From the NCBI GenBank assembly GCA_023428035.1, contig JAEYZO010000440.1, positions 1 through 22,094 on the forward strand: DNA of 22,094 bases, read 5' to 3'. This DNA is from Pseudomonadota bacterium (lineage in GTDB: Bacteria; Myxococcota_A; Polyangia; Polyangiales; Ga0077539). The notes beneath the pieces were generated by a model. It searched no databases. It was given only the letters and a program-made list of their open reading frames with translations, and had not been told where the DNA came from. Made by a program: the position numbers and the translations under genes. Each line of letters opens with the position of its first letter. Within the stretch, counting starts at the first letter, position 1. Of the stretch, positions 1 to 8,656 are shown piece by piece.

Positions 1-60
1 CGCGGCGACGCGAGGCAACGCGAAGAACGCGGGCGGTGCGCGGAGCGGAGCGCGCGAGGA

Positions 61-561
61 TCACAGCGTGGGCGAGAGCGCAACGCCGCCGCGGGGACCT
101 TCGGGATGGGGATGTCGCAGCGCGTACTTGAGCTTCAGACGCACCCCCGCGGTGTGACACCGAGCGGCGAGGGCGCGCACGCGCGCGACGTGGTCTCCGT
201 GGCCGCGCCCGAGGCTCCGCTGGACGCGCTCGACGGCCGAGTCGACGGAAAGCGCGACCCAGTCGAGATCCTCTGCGTGCGCGTCGAGCAACGCCTCCAG
301 CCTCGAGCCGCTGGTGACGAGGCTCGTCACGAAGTCGAGCTCCTTCGCGTGTACGAGGAGTTCGCCGAGGTGCGGATGGAGGGTGGGCTCACCGCCCGCG
401 AAGGTGATTTTCTCGCCGCCCGCGGCGCGCAGCGCGTCAAGCAGGAGACGCGCGTCGTCCAGGGTCAAGTGGCCGTGCACGTCGCGGAAGGTCGCGAAGC
501 AGAACGAACACCGCGAGTCGCACGGCTTGTAGAGGTGGAAGTTGATCGAGGTCGGGCTCAT
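61..561 (-). CDS. Viperin-like radical SAM protein, C-terminally truncated
   Basis: Viperins are radical SAM enzymes that convert a nucleoside triphosphate to its 3'-deoxy-3',4'-didehydro form, a chain terminator of phage or viral RNA synthesis. The protein opens with the family pattern NFHLYKPCDSRCSFCFATF, giving the [4Fe-4S] ligands C14, C18 and C21. It has the SAM-binding GGEP at 56-59 and the strand DWVALSVDS followed by LGRG (about 100-120), also typical of viperins. Similarity ends near residue 145, where the family normally reads LKxNTVV; here LKLKYALRHPHPEG runs to a stop at residue 166. Known prokaryotic viperins are about 290-400 residues, so the C-terminal substrate-binding half is missing. 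I found no continuation in the other two frames down to base 1. The ATG at 561 is preceded by GGGAGGAGATGAC, a strong ribosome site. The gene lies 55 bp after the preceding gene, last in the CHAT operon. It could be a broken gene or a shortened functional one. Confidence 0.8.
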   Translation of the reverse strand: MSPTSINFHLYKPCDSRCSFCFATFRDVHGHLTLDDARLLLDALRAAGGEKITFAGGEPTLHPHLGELLVHAKELDFVTSLVTSGSRLEALLDAHAEDLDWVALSVDSAVERVQRSLGRGHGDHVARVRALAARCHTAGVRLKLKYALRHPHPEGPRGGVALSPTL

Positions 562-616
562 GTCATCTCCTCCCGCGGCAACGAGCTCTCGTCGCTGCGC
601 GAGGGGATAGGCGTGG

Positions 617-1174
617 TCAGCCCGCGATTTTCTCCGACTCGATCAGAATCAACGTCGCGATGGGCACCACGTCGCCCGAGCGCGTCGCGACCAGGACGAC
701 AGGCGCTTCATCAGCGTCCATCGTCCAGCCCGAGAGGCTCGCGGGCTGCACACCGTGGCTGGTGACCTGTCGAAGCGTTGCCCCTGGCGGCAGGGTCACG
801 TTCACGGTCTCCCCGAGGGCCATCTCCAGCACTTCCGTGGCCCCCGGCTTCAACGCGAGCCCCCGCTGATCCGGTGGGGCGAGCGTCGCGGCGAGTGGGC
901 TCGCGAAGCGGACCTCGGCGCTCCAGGACGCGAGCATGGGCGCACGGCGCATCGCGCGCCTCCACCCGAGCATCATCGACGCGAGCCAGGGTTGCCGAGC
1001 GATCACCGACGCGAGCGCGTCGACACGACGGCGCCGCTCAACCGCCGCGCCCCAGATCGTGGACGCGTCCGGAGAGGCGAGGAGCTTTTCCCACGCACCA
1101 AGATCCTCGTCGCCGTCGGTGCCAAGGACCATGGCGTCGAGGGTGAGGGGATCGGGCGGCGCTCGCCTCGTCAT
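617..1174 (-). CDS. Unknown 185-aa protein, third gene of the CHAT operon
   Basis: I do not recognise a family. The N-terminal half (about 20-85) is predicted helical and rich in Arg, Trp and Met. The C-terminal half (about 88-182) alternates short hydrophobic strands with Gly/Pro turns and looks like a small beta sandwich or barrel. There is no signal peptide, membrane segment or obvious catalytic motif. The ATG at 1174 overlaps the upstream stop as ATGA, and AAGGAG sits 8 nt before it inside the upstream gene, so translation is probably coupled and the start is well supported. By position it is a partner of the 330-aa protein and the CHAT protease, for example a protease substrate, adaptor or effector. 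That role is inference only. Confidence 0.75.
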   Translation of the reverse strand: MTRRAPPDPLTLDAMVLGTDGDEDLGAWEKLLASPDASTIWGAAVERRRRVDALASVIARQPWLASMMLGWRRAMRRAPMLASWSAEVRFASPLAATLAPPDQRGLALKPGATEVLEMALGETVNVTLPPGATLRQVTSHGVQPASLSGWTMDADEAPVVLVATRSGDVVPIATLILIESEKIAG

Positions 1175-2163
1175 CGGGATTTCTCCTTGAGAGCCTTGAT
1201 CGAGGCGTTGAGTCCAGCGTCGGAGATCTTGAACCGCTCAAGGAGTGAGACGCGAAGGCTCCGGCGCGCGAGGGCGACCTCCAGGTACAACCCACCGTCG
1301 TCGACCGGCCGTTCGGCCAGTTCGATGCACTGCCGGATCAGCGTAGTCACGCCGTCATGGCGGAGCGTCGTCATGGTGCGTGAGCGCATCCCGCCGAGGG
1401 CGGCGCAGACGCTCGCGCGGTCGACCTCGTAGGGACGGCGGTCTTCGCATGGCGAGAACCACGTGCGCGTGCAGGCTCGGTGCGGTTCGTCGCCGTCATC
1501 GCGTACCAGCCCGGCGAACAACGCGAGATAGCGGAACAGCGCGTCGGCGATGCAGAACGAGCGCTCCTTGGGGGTGAAGTCCTCCTCGGCGGCAACCGCA
1601 CCGTCCCACTCGCGCGCGGGATCCTCGGGCGCGAAGATGTCGCGACGCAGTCGGGCGGTACCAGCGAGCCACCACCCTACGAGTGACACGCAGCACCGGT
1701 CGCGCAGCGCCAAGAGCCCTCGCGCGAGACGCTCACGGAACCGTTCGGCGTCGAGGCTGCCCATGGTCGACCGAGACTCGGCAGACGGCGGCAGTCCTCG
1801 CTCCGGACTCTCGATCGGCATCGCCCGTTGCATGAGGATGCGTCTGAACCCGGCCGTGCCCTCGCGCTGGGACAACCAGAAGCGGGCCTCGGTGAAGAGG
1901 CGCAGAGAACGCGATCCAACGCGTAGCTTCGACGGGTCGATGTCCACGGTGAGGAAGCGCTCGATGCACCAGTCGACAGCCTCGCCGACAGGGTCGTCGC
2001 CGTGGAAGCGGAACGCCGCGAGACCGATGCGGGTCTCTTCGACGAACACGGTGAACGCCTCGTCGAGCAGGAGACGGAGCTGATCCCCGCGCTCCTCGAC
2101 GAGGCGTCGCTTGCCGTCGGCGCTCCAGTCACGAATCGGCTCGTACGGTTCGCGCGAGGTCAT
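1171..2163 (-). CDS. Unknown 330-aa helical protein downstream of the CHAT protease
   Basis: This is an alpha-helical cytosolic protein with no family I can name with confidence. Residues about 36-110 (including FHGDDPVGEAVDWCIERFL and a later RLFTEARFWLSQ stretch) loosely recall sigma-70 region 2, and the last 40 residues form a basic helical tail. The likeness is weak and rests on spacing rather than on a clear motif. I chose the ATG at 2163, not an in-frame ATG at 2247. The nearer one forms a TGATG overlap with the CHAT stop and has GGGGGATC just before it, while the extra N-terminal residues are the shadow of the CHAT C-terminus. It is probably translationally coupled to the CHAT gene and so made in proportion to it. 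It may be a substrate or signalling partner of the protease. Confidence 0.75.
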   Translation of the reverse strand: MTSREPYEPIRDWSADGKRRLVEERGDQLRLLLDEAFTVFVEETRIGLAAFRFHGDDPVGEAVDWCIERFLTVDIDPSKLRVGSRSLRLFTEARFWLSQREGTAGFRRILMQRAMPIESPERGLPPSAESRSTMGSLDAERFRERLARGLLALRDRCCVSLVGWWLAGTARLRRDIFAPEDPAREWDGAVAAEEDFTPKERSFCIADALFRYLALFAGLVRDDGDEPHRACTRTWFSPCEDRRPYEVDRASVCAALGGMRSRTMTTLRHDGVTTLIRQCIELAERPVDDGGLYLEVALARRSLRVSLLERFKISDAGLNASIKALKEKSR

Positions 2164-5100
2164 CAGATCCCCCACCAGCGAAACGCGCCGAGCTGGACCG
2201 GGGACGCGCAGCGGCGGGTGAGTTCGTCGGGGTCGCTGACGACACACGGCGCGTCGGCATGGGCAACGAAGGCGACGACGCTCGCCGGATCGAGGCCGGC
2301 CTCGCGGGCGTAGACGCGGCGTGCCTCATCGAGCCAGCCAAGCGCCCCGCGCGTCGTCTCGAACGTCGCGGCTTCTCGTCGCCACCGCGCCAGGAGCGCC
2401 GAGACCTCGCGCATGGCGACCCCCAGCGCCGCAGCGCCGGGCACTTCGGGGTGCCGACCGGTGATGACGCCGAAGCGTTCGCAGACCAGCGCCTTCACGA
2501 GGTCGTGGACGGGCCAGGCGAGGTCGAGCACCCCTGCCGCCCCAGACGCGAGCGCGTTCCACACGAGGCTCGGGAACACGTCACGATCGCCGGTGATCGT
2601 CGAGAGGAGCGAGCCCAGATCTCCGGTGGCCGCCCAGTACTCGACGCGGCGACAACGGGGGAGAGTCGTCCCGAAGAGGTTCCGCGACGAGAGCGTGCGG
2701 TGACCTGCGAGCCGCAAGCCCTCTGTGCTGGGATTCACCGTGATCGACGAGCCGACGCCGTACCACCGCACGACTTCGACGCGGGTGGATACCTCCCCCA
2801 GGCAATCCACCTCTACGATGTCCGTCCCGCGCGAGCCGTCGACCGGTTCGGCGGCTGCGGTATTGGGAAACCAGGCCCGTAGGCTCTTCACCGCGCACGC
2901 ACCAAAGCAGGTCTCCCCTTCCTCTCGTTCGTCACCGAGCGCGCAGAACACTCTCGACCCGTCACCGACAGGCGCGTCGCCGCCGAAGCCAAGGCACGGC
3001 AACAGCGTCACCGCGGCGAAGCGCTCGCGCAGGGCGACGCCGTGAGCGGTGAGCGCCCACCACGGCACGGCGCGAAGCGGGCCCGGTGCGAAGACTGAGA
3101 GCATGCGCGGTCGATCATTCGGAAGGCGCGCGAAGCACCGCCCGAGCACCTCGTCGAGCAACGCGCACAGGCGCCCGAGCGCTTCCGCGCGCTTCGGTTC
3201 GGTGCCCCGCAGCGGTGTCGGGTCGATAGGGCTTGGCGCGATCAGCGCCTGCGTCACGGCGAGCAACTCCCACGCGAGCGCGTCGGGCGACCGAACGGTC
3301 TCGGCGAACAACTCCTCGCCCGCCTTTCCCACGGCGCTCAAAAGCAGTTCTCCCGCGTGGCTGGTCGAGACACCGAGTACGACGCGCGACGCGGGGACGT
3401 CGCGAAGCCACGCCTCGATGTCCGTGAGCCGCCTCGGGGGCGCTAGCGCTTGCAATGCGTTCGTCGCCGCCCCCTCCGGAGCGTCTGACGGGAGTGCCGC
3501 GGCGAACCCCTCTCGGAGGGTTCGCCAGTTCTGGTGCATCGCCGCGTCGGTCGCGAGGAGCTGGCGCTCCATGAGGAAGGCGCAGGTGCGGGCCGCGGGG
3601 AGCGCTACCTGCCCGTCACACACCGTCGTCGCGGCGTCCCAAGACGTGAGCGCCCAAGGCGATTGAGCGCCCGAGCGGAGAAGATCGTCCGCGGACGCTC
3701 GGAAGGCGTCGACGGATGCGGAGCACATCTCCTTGCCCAGGCGCTCGAAGTCCCGCAGGCGAGCGAGGTCCTCCAGGCGTTGGAGCAGGTGCTCGCGACA
3801 CCACGCCGCCGTCGCCGGCACCTCACCGTCGGGGCGCGGAGGGAGGCGGTGCGCCTGAAGGTTCGCCGCGCCAACACGCAGGTCGGCCCCCATCTGCAAC
3901 GATGCGATGTGGTGCAGCGCGAGCCGTGGTTCCGACACCGCGCGGAACCTCATCGAGAGGTAACCCGAAAACACACGCTGCCACGCAATGCCCGGCGTCC
4001 CCGAGGAGTCCCAGAAGTCCGTCAGATCATCACCTGGGGCCCCCCAGTGGACGCCTTCGAGTCGGTCCAGCATTGTCGAGGCCACATCACGCCCGTCGAT
4101 GCCGAGCTCTGGGTTCGTACGTTCCGCACGCGCGAACCACACCGTCGTGCGCGCGACCTCGCGAGCCGAGAGCAGGTGAGGCGGTGGGGGTTCGAGCGTC
4201 TCCCCAACGCGCAACGCGATCACCGAGAGGCCACTTCGGAGCCGCTGTGCCAGGAAGAACGTATCGCTCGTTCCTCCAGGCGAGAGGACCGCACGCGCGA
4301 GCCCCACCGCGTCGACCGTGACGGCGTAGGGGAAGTCGCCGAACGTCAGCAACCACTCAACCGCGAGCGCCGCCGCCCGCAACGCGCGGTACCGATCGGT
4401 ACACGCCTCAACGGCCGCGCGCAGCGAAGGCCAGCGTGCGGTCGGATCGTCATTCAAGGCCGGGTCCTGGGCTTCGAGCCGCTCGATCCAAGCGCGGAGG
4501 ATGGGCGCCTCGGGCGCGGACGCACACCCTTCGAGCAGGACGCGGGCACGCGCTACCACCACCGGGTCGGTCGGGTAGATCGGACGCAGCTGCTCGATGT
4601 CGAGTTCACCGCGTGCGAGCTCCGTCCAGAGCCACGTGGCTTCGACGGCGAGCGCGCGGCGGTCGTCGTCCACCACCAGGGGCGCGGCCAGTGCCTCGTG
4701 GACCCACGCGAGCCCGCGCAAGAGGTTGTGGCGCAAGCTCCCGAGGCCGCGCTCGGCGTAGCACCGCGCTGCCATCACTGCCTGAGAGGGCGTTGGGAAC
4801 TCATGGTGGCCGAGCGCGGTGGCCTCGGCGAGCCGCTCACGGTGAACTTCGTCTACATCGCGACCGGGAGCGGGCTTCGCCGCGAGAAGCGCATCGAACT
4901 CCGCGAGTTCTTCGGGCGATAGCGGTCGCACGCTCTCGCCCGGCACCACTTCGGGGCGTCGGTCCACCACTCCCAGGAAGCGAAAGCCCGCCCAGGCTTC
5001 GGGCGAGGAGAACTCCCGTACCAGATGTTCCTGCTCCTGCCGCGGGAGTGGGGCGTCGGCGTGCAGTGGCCCGAGCGTGGCGCCGATCTCGTCTGGCGCG

Positions 5101-7787
5101 ATGCTCGTGCCGAGTAGCTGCGCGATGGCGTCGGACACCCGACGCTCGGGCGTGCTCGCGAGGAGTTCTGGCAGCGTTGCCACGACGGTGTCGCGCCACC
5201 ACCGCTGCGCGTCGGCGAGTGCGCGGGGCGGACTGTAACCGTCGGCGAGGCCCTCGCGGTAGCGTCGCACGAGGTGGGCCGTCACGAGGTCTGGGACGCT
5301 CCACAGCGAACCGATGGTGCTGCGCACGCCCGCGCGATGAAAGGCCACGTCGTGTCCGAAGGCTTCGTCGACCAGGGGGGTGAGCCAGTCCGTCGGGAGG
5401 TTCACGCCCGACTGGCAGGCCCAGAGTTCGACTCGCTCGCACCCGACCCAGGAGGAGTCGAAGTCGTCGAGTGATAGATCGCCGCCGACCAGGGAGAGGG
5501 CGGCACCCTGGCCGGCCACGTGCGTTCCGTGCGTGTACAAGCTCACCACGTCGGCTCGCGTTGCCTCACGCGTGAGGTTCTCGCGCGTCGCTTCGGCGCC
5601 GAAGAGCGTCGTCTCGTCCCCGGACATCGCCGAGAACGCGAGACCATGGAAGCGCGTGGGCTGTTCCTGAAGACCATCTCCCGGAGCGACGAGCACCACC
5701 CCCCGACGCTCGTACGCCACGCGCTGCCGCGTGAGCTTCGGGGTGAGGTTCGGCAGGTACGAGATCGCGTCAGCGTGCTCGAGCAGTGTGTGCCCAGGCG
5801 CACCCGCGGCGGCCCACGGGATCAGCGCAGCGAGCATGGACGGCAGGATCACCAGGTGGGTGATCCTCCGATCCGGGAGCACGTCGCCCATGCCGAGAAC
5901 GGGCAGGAGCACAGCGAGATTCGCTGAGAGGCTGGCGCTGCGCTCGGGCTTCCCGGCACCTGCGGCCGAGGCGTAGAGAGCCTCCAGCGCGCGGATCGCC
6001 TCGCGTCCGAGCGGGCGACGGAGCGCGCGGCCCATGACTACGCCGTGTTCGAGCCACACGGCGACGGCCAGCAGTTCGTCGTGCAACAAGACGCGCAAGA
6101 GCACGTCGGCGGGGTCGTCTTCGAGCACTCTGCGCAGCCCGTCGGGCGAGAGCGCGAACGCGCCCTCGCGGTCGCTGTGGTTCGACTCCGGGTCACGGCG
6201 GGCGAGGGCCTCGCCCGCGCGCAGGCTCTCGTCGCTCACCGAGCGCGCTGCGTCGTACAGCATTGAGGACGGAGAGGGAGCGCGGCGGGCTTCGCGTAGC
6301 GCCTCGACGACCCTGCCTAGCACCGCGGCTACCTCTTCATGTTCCCCAGGCGGCGACGAATCCTCTACGCGAGAGGTGTGTCCAGCGAGGACGTCCTCAA
6401 ACCCATGGAGGAGATCGTCGATTGTTCCGCGCGCGTCTGCGTCGGTTGCGTGCGCGATCCGAGATGCGAGGTCGTCGAGTACCTTGGCGGTCGCCGCCGT
6501 CGTCTCGCGACGTCGAGCGAGCGCGTACGAAACGGCGTCTCTTGGGCGCCATGTGTAGGTCTGGACGACCTCGAAGTACCGCAGCGCAGCGGTCTCCTCC
6601 AGGGCAAGGAAAGCCTCTACCGGCCGCCCTTCGTCAACGTGCAGTTTGGCCAAGAGCCGCGAGAACTCCTGCGCCTCGCGAGCGACGTGATCCGATGCGT
6701 GATCGGCGATCGTGGTGGAGCGATGCTGCATCGACTTCTTCACCGCGAGCGGCAGCGCGCGGCGCGCGATCTCCGTCAACCCCGCGTCGTGCAAGGTCTC
6801 GAGGAAGCGTGCGCGATGCTCCGGCCGAAGGTCCCACAAGGACACGCTCCGGAGGTGCTCGCGTGCCTCGTCGGCGCTCGCCGGCTCGTGACGGAGAAGC
6901 GCGGTCGCTGCGAGGAGGTGTGCCTCGGCGACCATCTCGGGATCGCCGTCACGAATCACCTCGGCGAGGCGTCGCCGCACTGGCACGATGTCTCCCCTGC
7001 GTCCGCGCGCGACCAGCGATCGCGCGAGGCTCAGGATGAGCATGGGCTTGAGAGGACGACTTGGCGGCCGAGACGTGAGCGCCATCTGGGCGGGGTCCGC
7101 GTGAGCCGCAGCCAAGTGAACGAGGGCGCGACGGTAGCAGCGCTCAGCCTCGTGCCAACGCTTGCATTGGTTGTGCAGGTTGCCGAGGTTATGGCGATAG
7201 CCAGCGGCATCGACGAGGCCCACTGGGCCGAGCGCTTCGGTGATCCCGCACGCGCGCTTCATGTGTTCCATCGCCTCGTCGAGCCGCGGATCGCCGCGAT
7301 GATGGTCGATTTCCGCGAGCGCGCGAAGCGTGCGCCCCAGAGCGTCATGTGTGAGCGCGAGCCTCAAGGGGTCGCGCTGGCGCGTGGGCGACTGGAGTGC
7401 ACGCTGGAAGAGGTCGCACGCGAGGAGGAGGTGTTCCTGGCGCACACCGGTGCGGAGTTTCGTGTAGGACTCCGCAAGGTCGTACCAACACGCGGCGGCG
7501 GCCGCGCCTTGGTCGTCGAAGGCGAAGAGCGCGACAGCCTCGGAGAAGAGCGCGTGTGCCTCGTCGAGGCGCCCCGCCAAAGAGAGTCGCTGAGCCCGGA
7601 TTCGCAACGCCTCGCTGCGAGCTCCCACGGGGGTAGAACTCATCTCGTCCTGGTACCTGCGGTGAGCGGCGAGAGCGCTCATGGAGCGCAACACGTCAGG
7701 CGGAAGCCTCTCCATCGCGACCTGCCGCGCCTTCGCACGGTTTCCCGAAAGGCCAGGCTTCTTTTCTGGGCGGGACCTACGTCTCAT
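2163..7787 (-). CDS. TPR protein with tandem CHAT protease domains (first intact, second degenerate)
   Basis: CHAT domains are caspase-like cysteine proteases, often switched on by TPR sensor regions in bacterial conflict systems. Residues 1-25 are basic. TPR-like helical pairs fill about 55-400 (for example AGRLDEAHALFSEAVALF at 71-88 and a later KRWHEAERCYRRALVHL unit). CHAT 1 spans about 545-940, with VVSLYTHGTH (H753) and VELWACQSG (C791), closing on the usual PEAWAGFRFLG. A second helical region fills about 950-1450. CHAT 2 (about 1455-1874) begins RVVLGVSTSHAGELLL and ends ASPVQLGAFRWWGI. The equivalent catalytic positions read VVRWYGVGSS (V1678) and VEYWAATGD (A1720), so both dyad residues are gone. 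The ATG at 7787 follows GAAGGAAA by about 10 nt. It is the first gene of a four-gene operon. The protein is probably cytosolic, since I see no signal peptide. The substrate is unknown; the two downstream unknown proteins are candidates. Confidence 0.9.
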   Translation of the reverse strand: MRRRSRPEKKPGLSGNRAKARQVAMERLPPDVLRSMSALAAHRRYQDEMSSTPVGARSEALRIRAQRLSLAGRLDEAHALFSEAVALFAFDDQGAAAAACWYDLAESYTKLRTGVRQEHLLLACDLFQRALQSPTRQRDPLRLALTHDALGRTLRALAEIDHHRGDPRLDEAMEHMKRACGITEALGPVGLVDAAGYRHNLGNLHNQCKRWHEAERCYRRALVHLAAAHADPAQMALTSRPPSRPLKPMLILSLARSLVARGRRGDIVPVRRRLAEVIRDGDPEMVAEAHLLAATALLRHEPASADEAREHLRSVSLWDLRPEHRARFLETLHDAGLTEIARRALPLAVKKSMQHRSTTIADHASDHVAREAQEFSRLLAKLHVDEGRPVEAFLALEETAALRYFEVVQTYTWRPRDAVSYALARRRETTAATAKVLDDLASRIAHATDADARGTIDDLLHGFEDVLAGHTSRVEDSSPPGEHEEVAAVLGRVVEALREARRAPSPSSMLYDAARSVSDESLRAGEALARRDPESNHSDREGAFALSPDGLRRVLEDDPADVLLRVLLHDELLAVAVWLEHGVVMGRALRRPLGREAIRALEALYASAAGAGKPERSASLSANLAVLLPVLGMGDVLPDRRITHLVILPSMLAALIPWAAAGAPGHTLLEHADAISYLPNLTPKLTRQRVAYERRGVVLVAPGDGLQEQPTRFHGLAFSAMSGDETTLFGAEATRENLTREATRADVVSLYTHGTHVAGQGAALSLVGGDLSLDDFDSSWVGCERVELWACQSGVNLPTDWLTPLVDEAFGHDVAFHRAGVRSTIGSLWSVPDLVTAHLVRRYREGLADGYSPPRALADAQRWWRDTVVATLPELLASTPERRVSDAIAQLLGTSIAPDEIGATLGPLHADAPLPRQEQEHLVREFSSPEAWAGFRFLGVVDRRPEVVPGESVRPLSPEELAEFDALLAAKPAPGRDVDEVHRERLAEATALGHHEFPTPSQAVMAARCYAERGLGSLRHNLLRGLAWVHEALAAPLVVDDDRRALAVEATWLWTELARGELDIEQLRPIYPTDPVVVARARVLLEGCASAPEAPILRAWIERLEAQDPALNDDPTARWPSLRAAVEACTDRYRALRAAALAVEWLLTFGDFPYAVTVDAVGLARAVLSPGGTSDTFFLAQRLRSGLSVIALRVGETLEPPPPHLLSAREVARTTVWFARAERTNPELGIDGRDVASTMLDRLEGVHWGAPGDDLTDFWDSSGTPGIAWQRVFSGYLSMRFRAVSEPRLALHHIASLQMGADLRVGAANLQAHRLPPRPDGEVPATAAWCREHLLQRLEDLARLRDFERLGKEMCSASVDAFRASADDLLRSGAQSPWALTSWDAATTVCDGQVALPAARTCAFLMERQLLATDAAMHQNWRTLREGFAAALPSDAPEGAATNALQALAPPRRLTDIEAWLRDVPASRVVLGVSTSHAGELLLSAVGKAGEELFAETVRSPDALAWELLAVTQALIAPSPIDPTPLRGTEPKRAEALGRLCALLDEVLGRCFARLPNDRPRMLSVFAPGPLRAVPWWALTAHGVALRERFAAVTLLPCLGFGGDAPVGDGSRVFCALGDEREEGETCFGACAVKSLRAWFPNTAAAEPVDGSRGTDIVEVDCLGEVSTRVEVVRWYGVGSSITVNPSTEGLRLAGHRTLSSRNLFGTTLPRCRRVEYWAATGDLGSLLSTITGDRDVFPSLVWNALASGAAGVLDLAWPVHDLVKALVCERFGVITGRHPEVPGAAALGVAMREVSALLARWRREAATFETTRGALGWLDEARRVYAREAGLDPASVVAFVAHADAPCVVSDPDELTRRCASPVQLGAFRWWGI

Positions 7788-7866
7788 CGTCGTGCGTTTC
7801 CTTCGGTGGCAGTGCGCTCCACTCGCGGGGATAGGCGGCGGAGCGGTGCTTTTTCCCCAACTCGAT

Positions 7867-7887
7867 CAGGTAACCTGTCGTCGACGA
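7867..7887. promoter_or_regulatory. Adjacent palindromes in the divergent CHAT / winged-helix intergenic region
   Basis: The 248-bp gap 7788-8035 separates two divergent genes and must hold both promoters. Inside it CAGGTAACCTG (7867-7877) is a perfect 5+1+5 palindrome, directly followed by TCGTCGACGA (7878-7887), a perfect 10-bp palindrome. The winged-helix protein encoded next door could bind here and control the CHAT operon. The second palindrome is short and of a kind expected by chance in GC-rich DNA. I could not assign convincing -35/-10 boxes for the CHAT operon. Confidence 0.25.
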
Positions 7888-8035
7888 GGGAGACTACGAA
7901 GATCTGACATCCCGACTGCTGTCGCCCTCCCCGGGCGCTTCGACGAGGCTTCCGTCCGGCGCGTGAGCGATCCCCTCGACTCCGGCCTCCCCTCGGTGGC
8001 TCGCGAAGTTCGCGAAGGGCGGGTAGAGAACCACC

Positions 8036-8536
8036 GTGCTCAAGCCGCAGGACGTTCTGGTCGCGGTGGCGCTCCTCGACGCGGCCCCTGACGACAGACG
8101 CTACGCGCGACTCGCGGAGCGCCTCGGGATCAGCGCCTCCGAGGCGCACGCAGCGCTCGACCGGGCCGCGCTCTCGGGCCTCGTCGACAGGACGACGCGC
8201 ACGGTGCGGCGCGCAGCGCTGCGGGAGTTCCTGCTGCACGGGCTGAAGTACTGCTTCCCTGGCGAGCGGACGGGCGTGACGCGCGGGGTCCCCACGTCCA
8301 TCGCGGCGCCGCCGTTGCGCGAGCACTTCACCGCGGACGCGCTTCCGCCGGTGTGGCCGCACCCCAAGGGCGCGCAGCGAGGCGAGGGGTTGGTGCCCCT
8401 CTACCGCTCCGTCCCCGAGGCCGCGCGTCGCGACGAGCAGCTCTACGAGTGGTTTGCGCTGCTCGACGCGGTCCGCGCGGGGAGGGCCCGAGAGCGGCAG
8501 CTGGCCAAGGCGGAGATCAGGCGAAGGACGGCGTGA
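8036..8536 (+). CDS. Winged-helix (MarR-like) DNA-binding protein
   Basis: The 166-aa protein starts with a helix-turn-helix/winged-helix domain (about 1-65: KPQDVLVAVALLD, then YARLAERLGISASEAHAALDRA as the helix-turn-helix, then LVDRTTRTVRRAAL as wing). A conserved-looking central segment follows (about 70-105, with HGLKYCFPGERTGVTRG), then a charged helical tail. I recall proteins of this layout annotated as MarR-family regulators and often next to a nucleotidyltransferase-like partner; no such partner follows here. The GTG at 8036 has only a weak upstream AGAGAA, and GGGTAGAGA lies 6-7 nt before it, so a leaderless start is possible. It is divergent from the CHAT operon and convergent with the helicase operon. 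Its likely job is local transcription control, target unknown. Confidence 0.7.
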   Translation: MLKPQDVLVAVALLDAAPDDRRYARLAERLGISASEAHAALDRAALSGLVDRTTRTVRRAALREFLLHGLKYCFPGERTGVTRGVPTSIAAPPLREHFTADALPPVWPHPKGAQRGEGLVPLYRSVPEAARRDEQLYEWFALLDAVRAGRARERQLAKAEIRRRTA

Positions 8537-8620
8537 CCTCGTCGGGTGAACTCGCCCGCGAGACCAGCGCCACGGCGGGGATCAACGTGCGCCGAGCGTC
8601 CTCGACGTCCGCGTCATGAA

Positions 8621-8656
8621 CGAAAGTGGCGAGTCGATTTGAAGTTGCCACTTTCG
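8621..8656. repeat. Inverted repeat in the 263-bp gap between convergent genes
   Basis: CGAAAGTGGC (8621-8630) and GCCACTTTCG (8647-8656) form a perfect 10-bp stem with a 16-nt loop. It lies between the winged-helix gene and the end of the helicase gene, where a bidirectional terminator would be useful. Neither strand has a clear T-tract after the stem (TTCATG on the minus strand, CTCGTC on the plus strand), so it is not a standard Rho-independent terminator. I see no gene in the rest of 8537-8799. Confidence 0.5.

Noticed and set aside
61..7787. Type III-E CRISPR Craspase or a gasdermin-CHAT system
   Set aside because: I see no gRAMP effector, CRISPR repeats or gasdermin-like pore protein with its terminal membrane segment; neither coupled protein fits.
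3534..7907. Long plus-strand open frames opposite the CHAT gene (3534-4922 and 6339-7907)
   Set aside because: They have the composition of GC-rich shadows and no motif, while the minus-strand TPR/CHAT frame is continuous and motif-rich.
8621..8656. Rho-independent terminator
   Set aside because: The stem is perfect but no T-tract follows on either strand and the loop is long; kept only as an inverted repeat.
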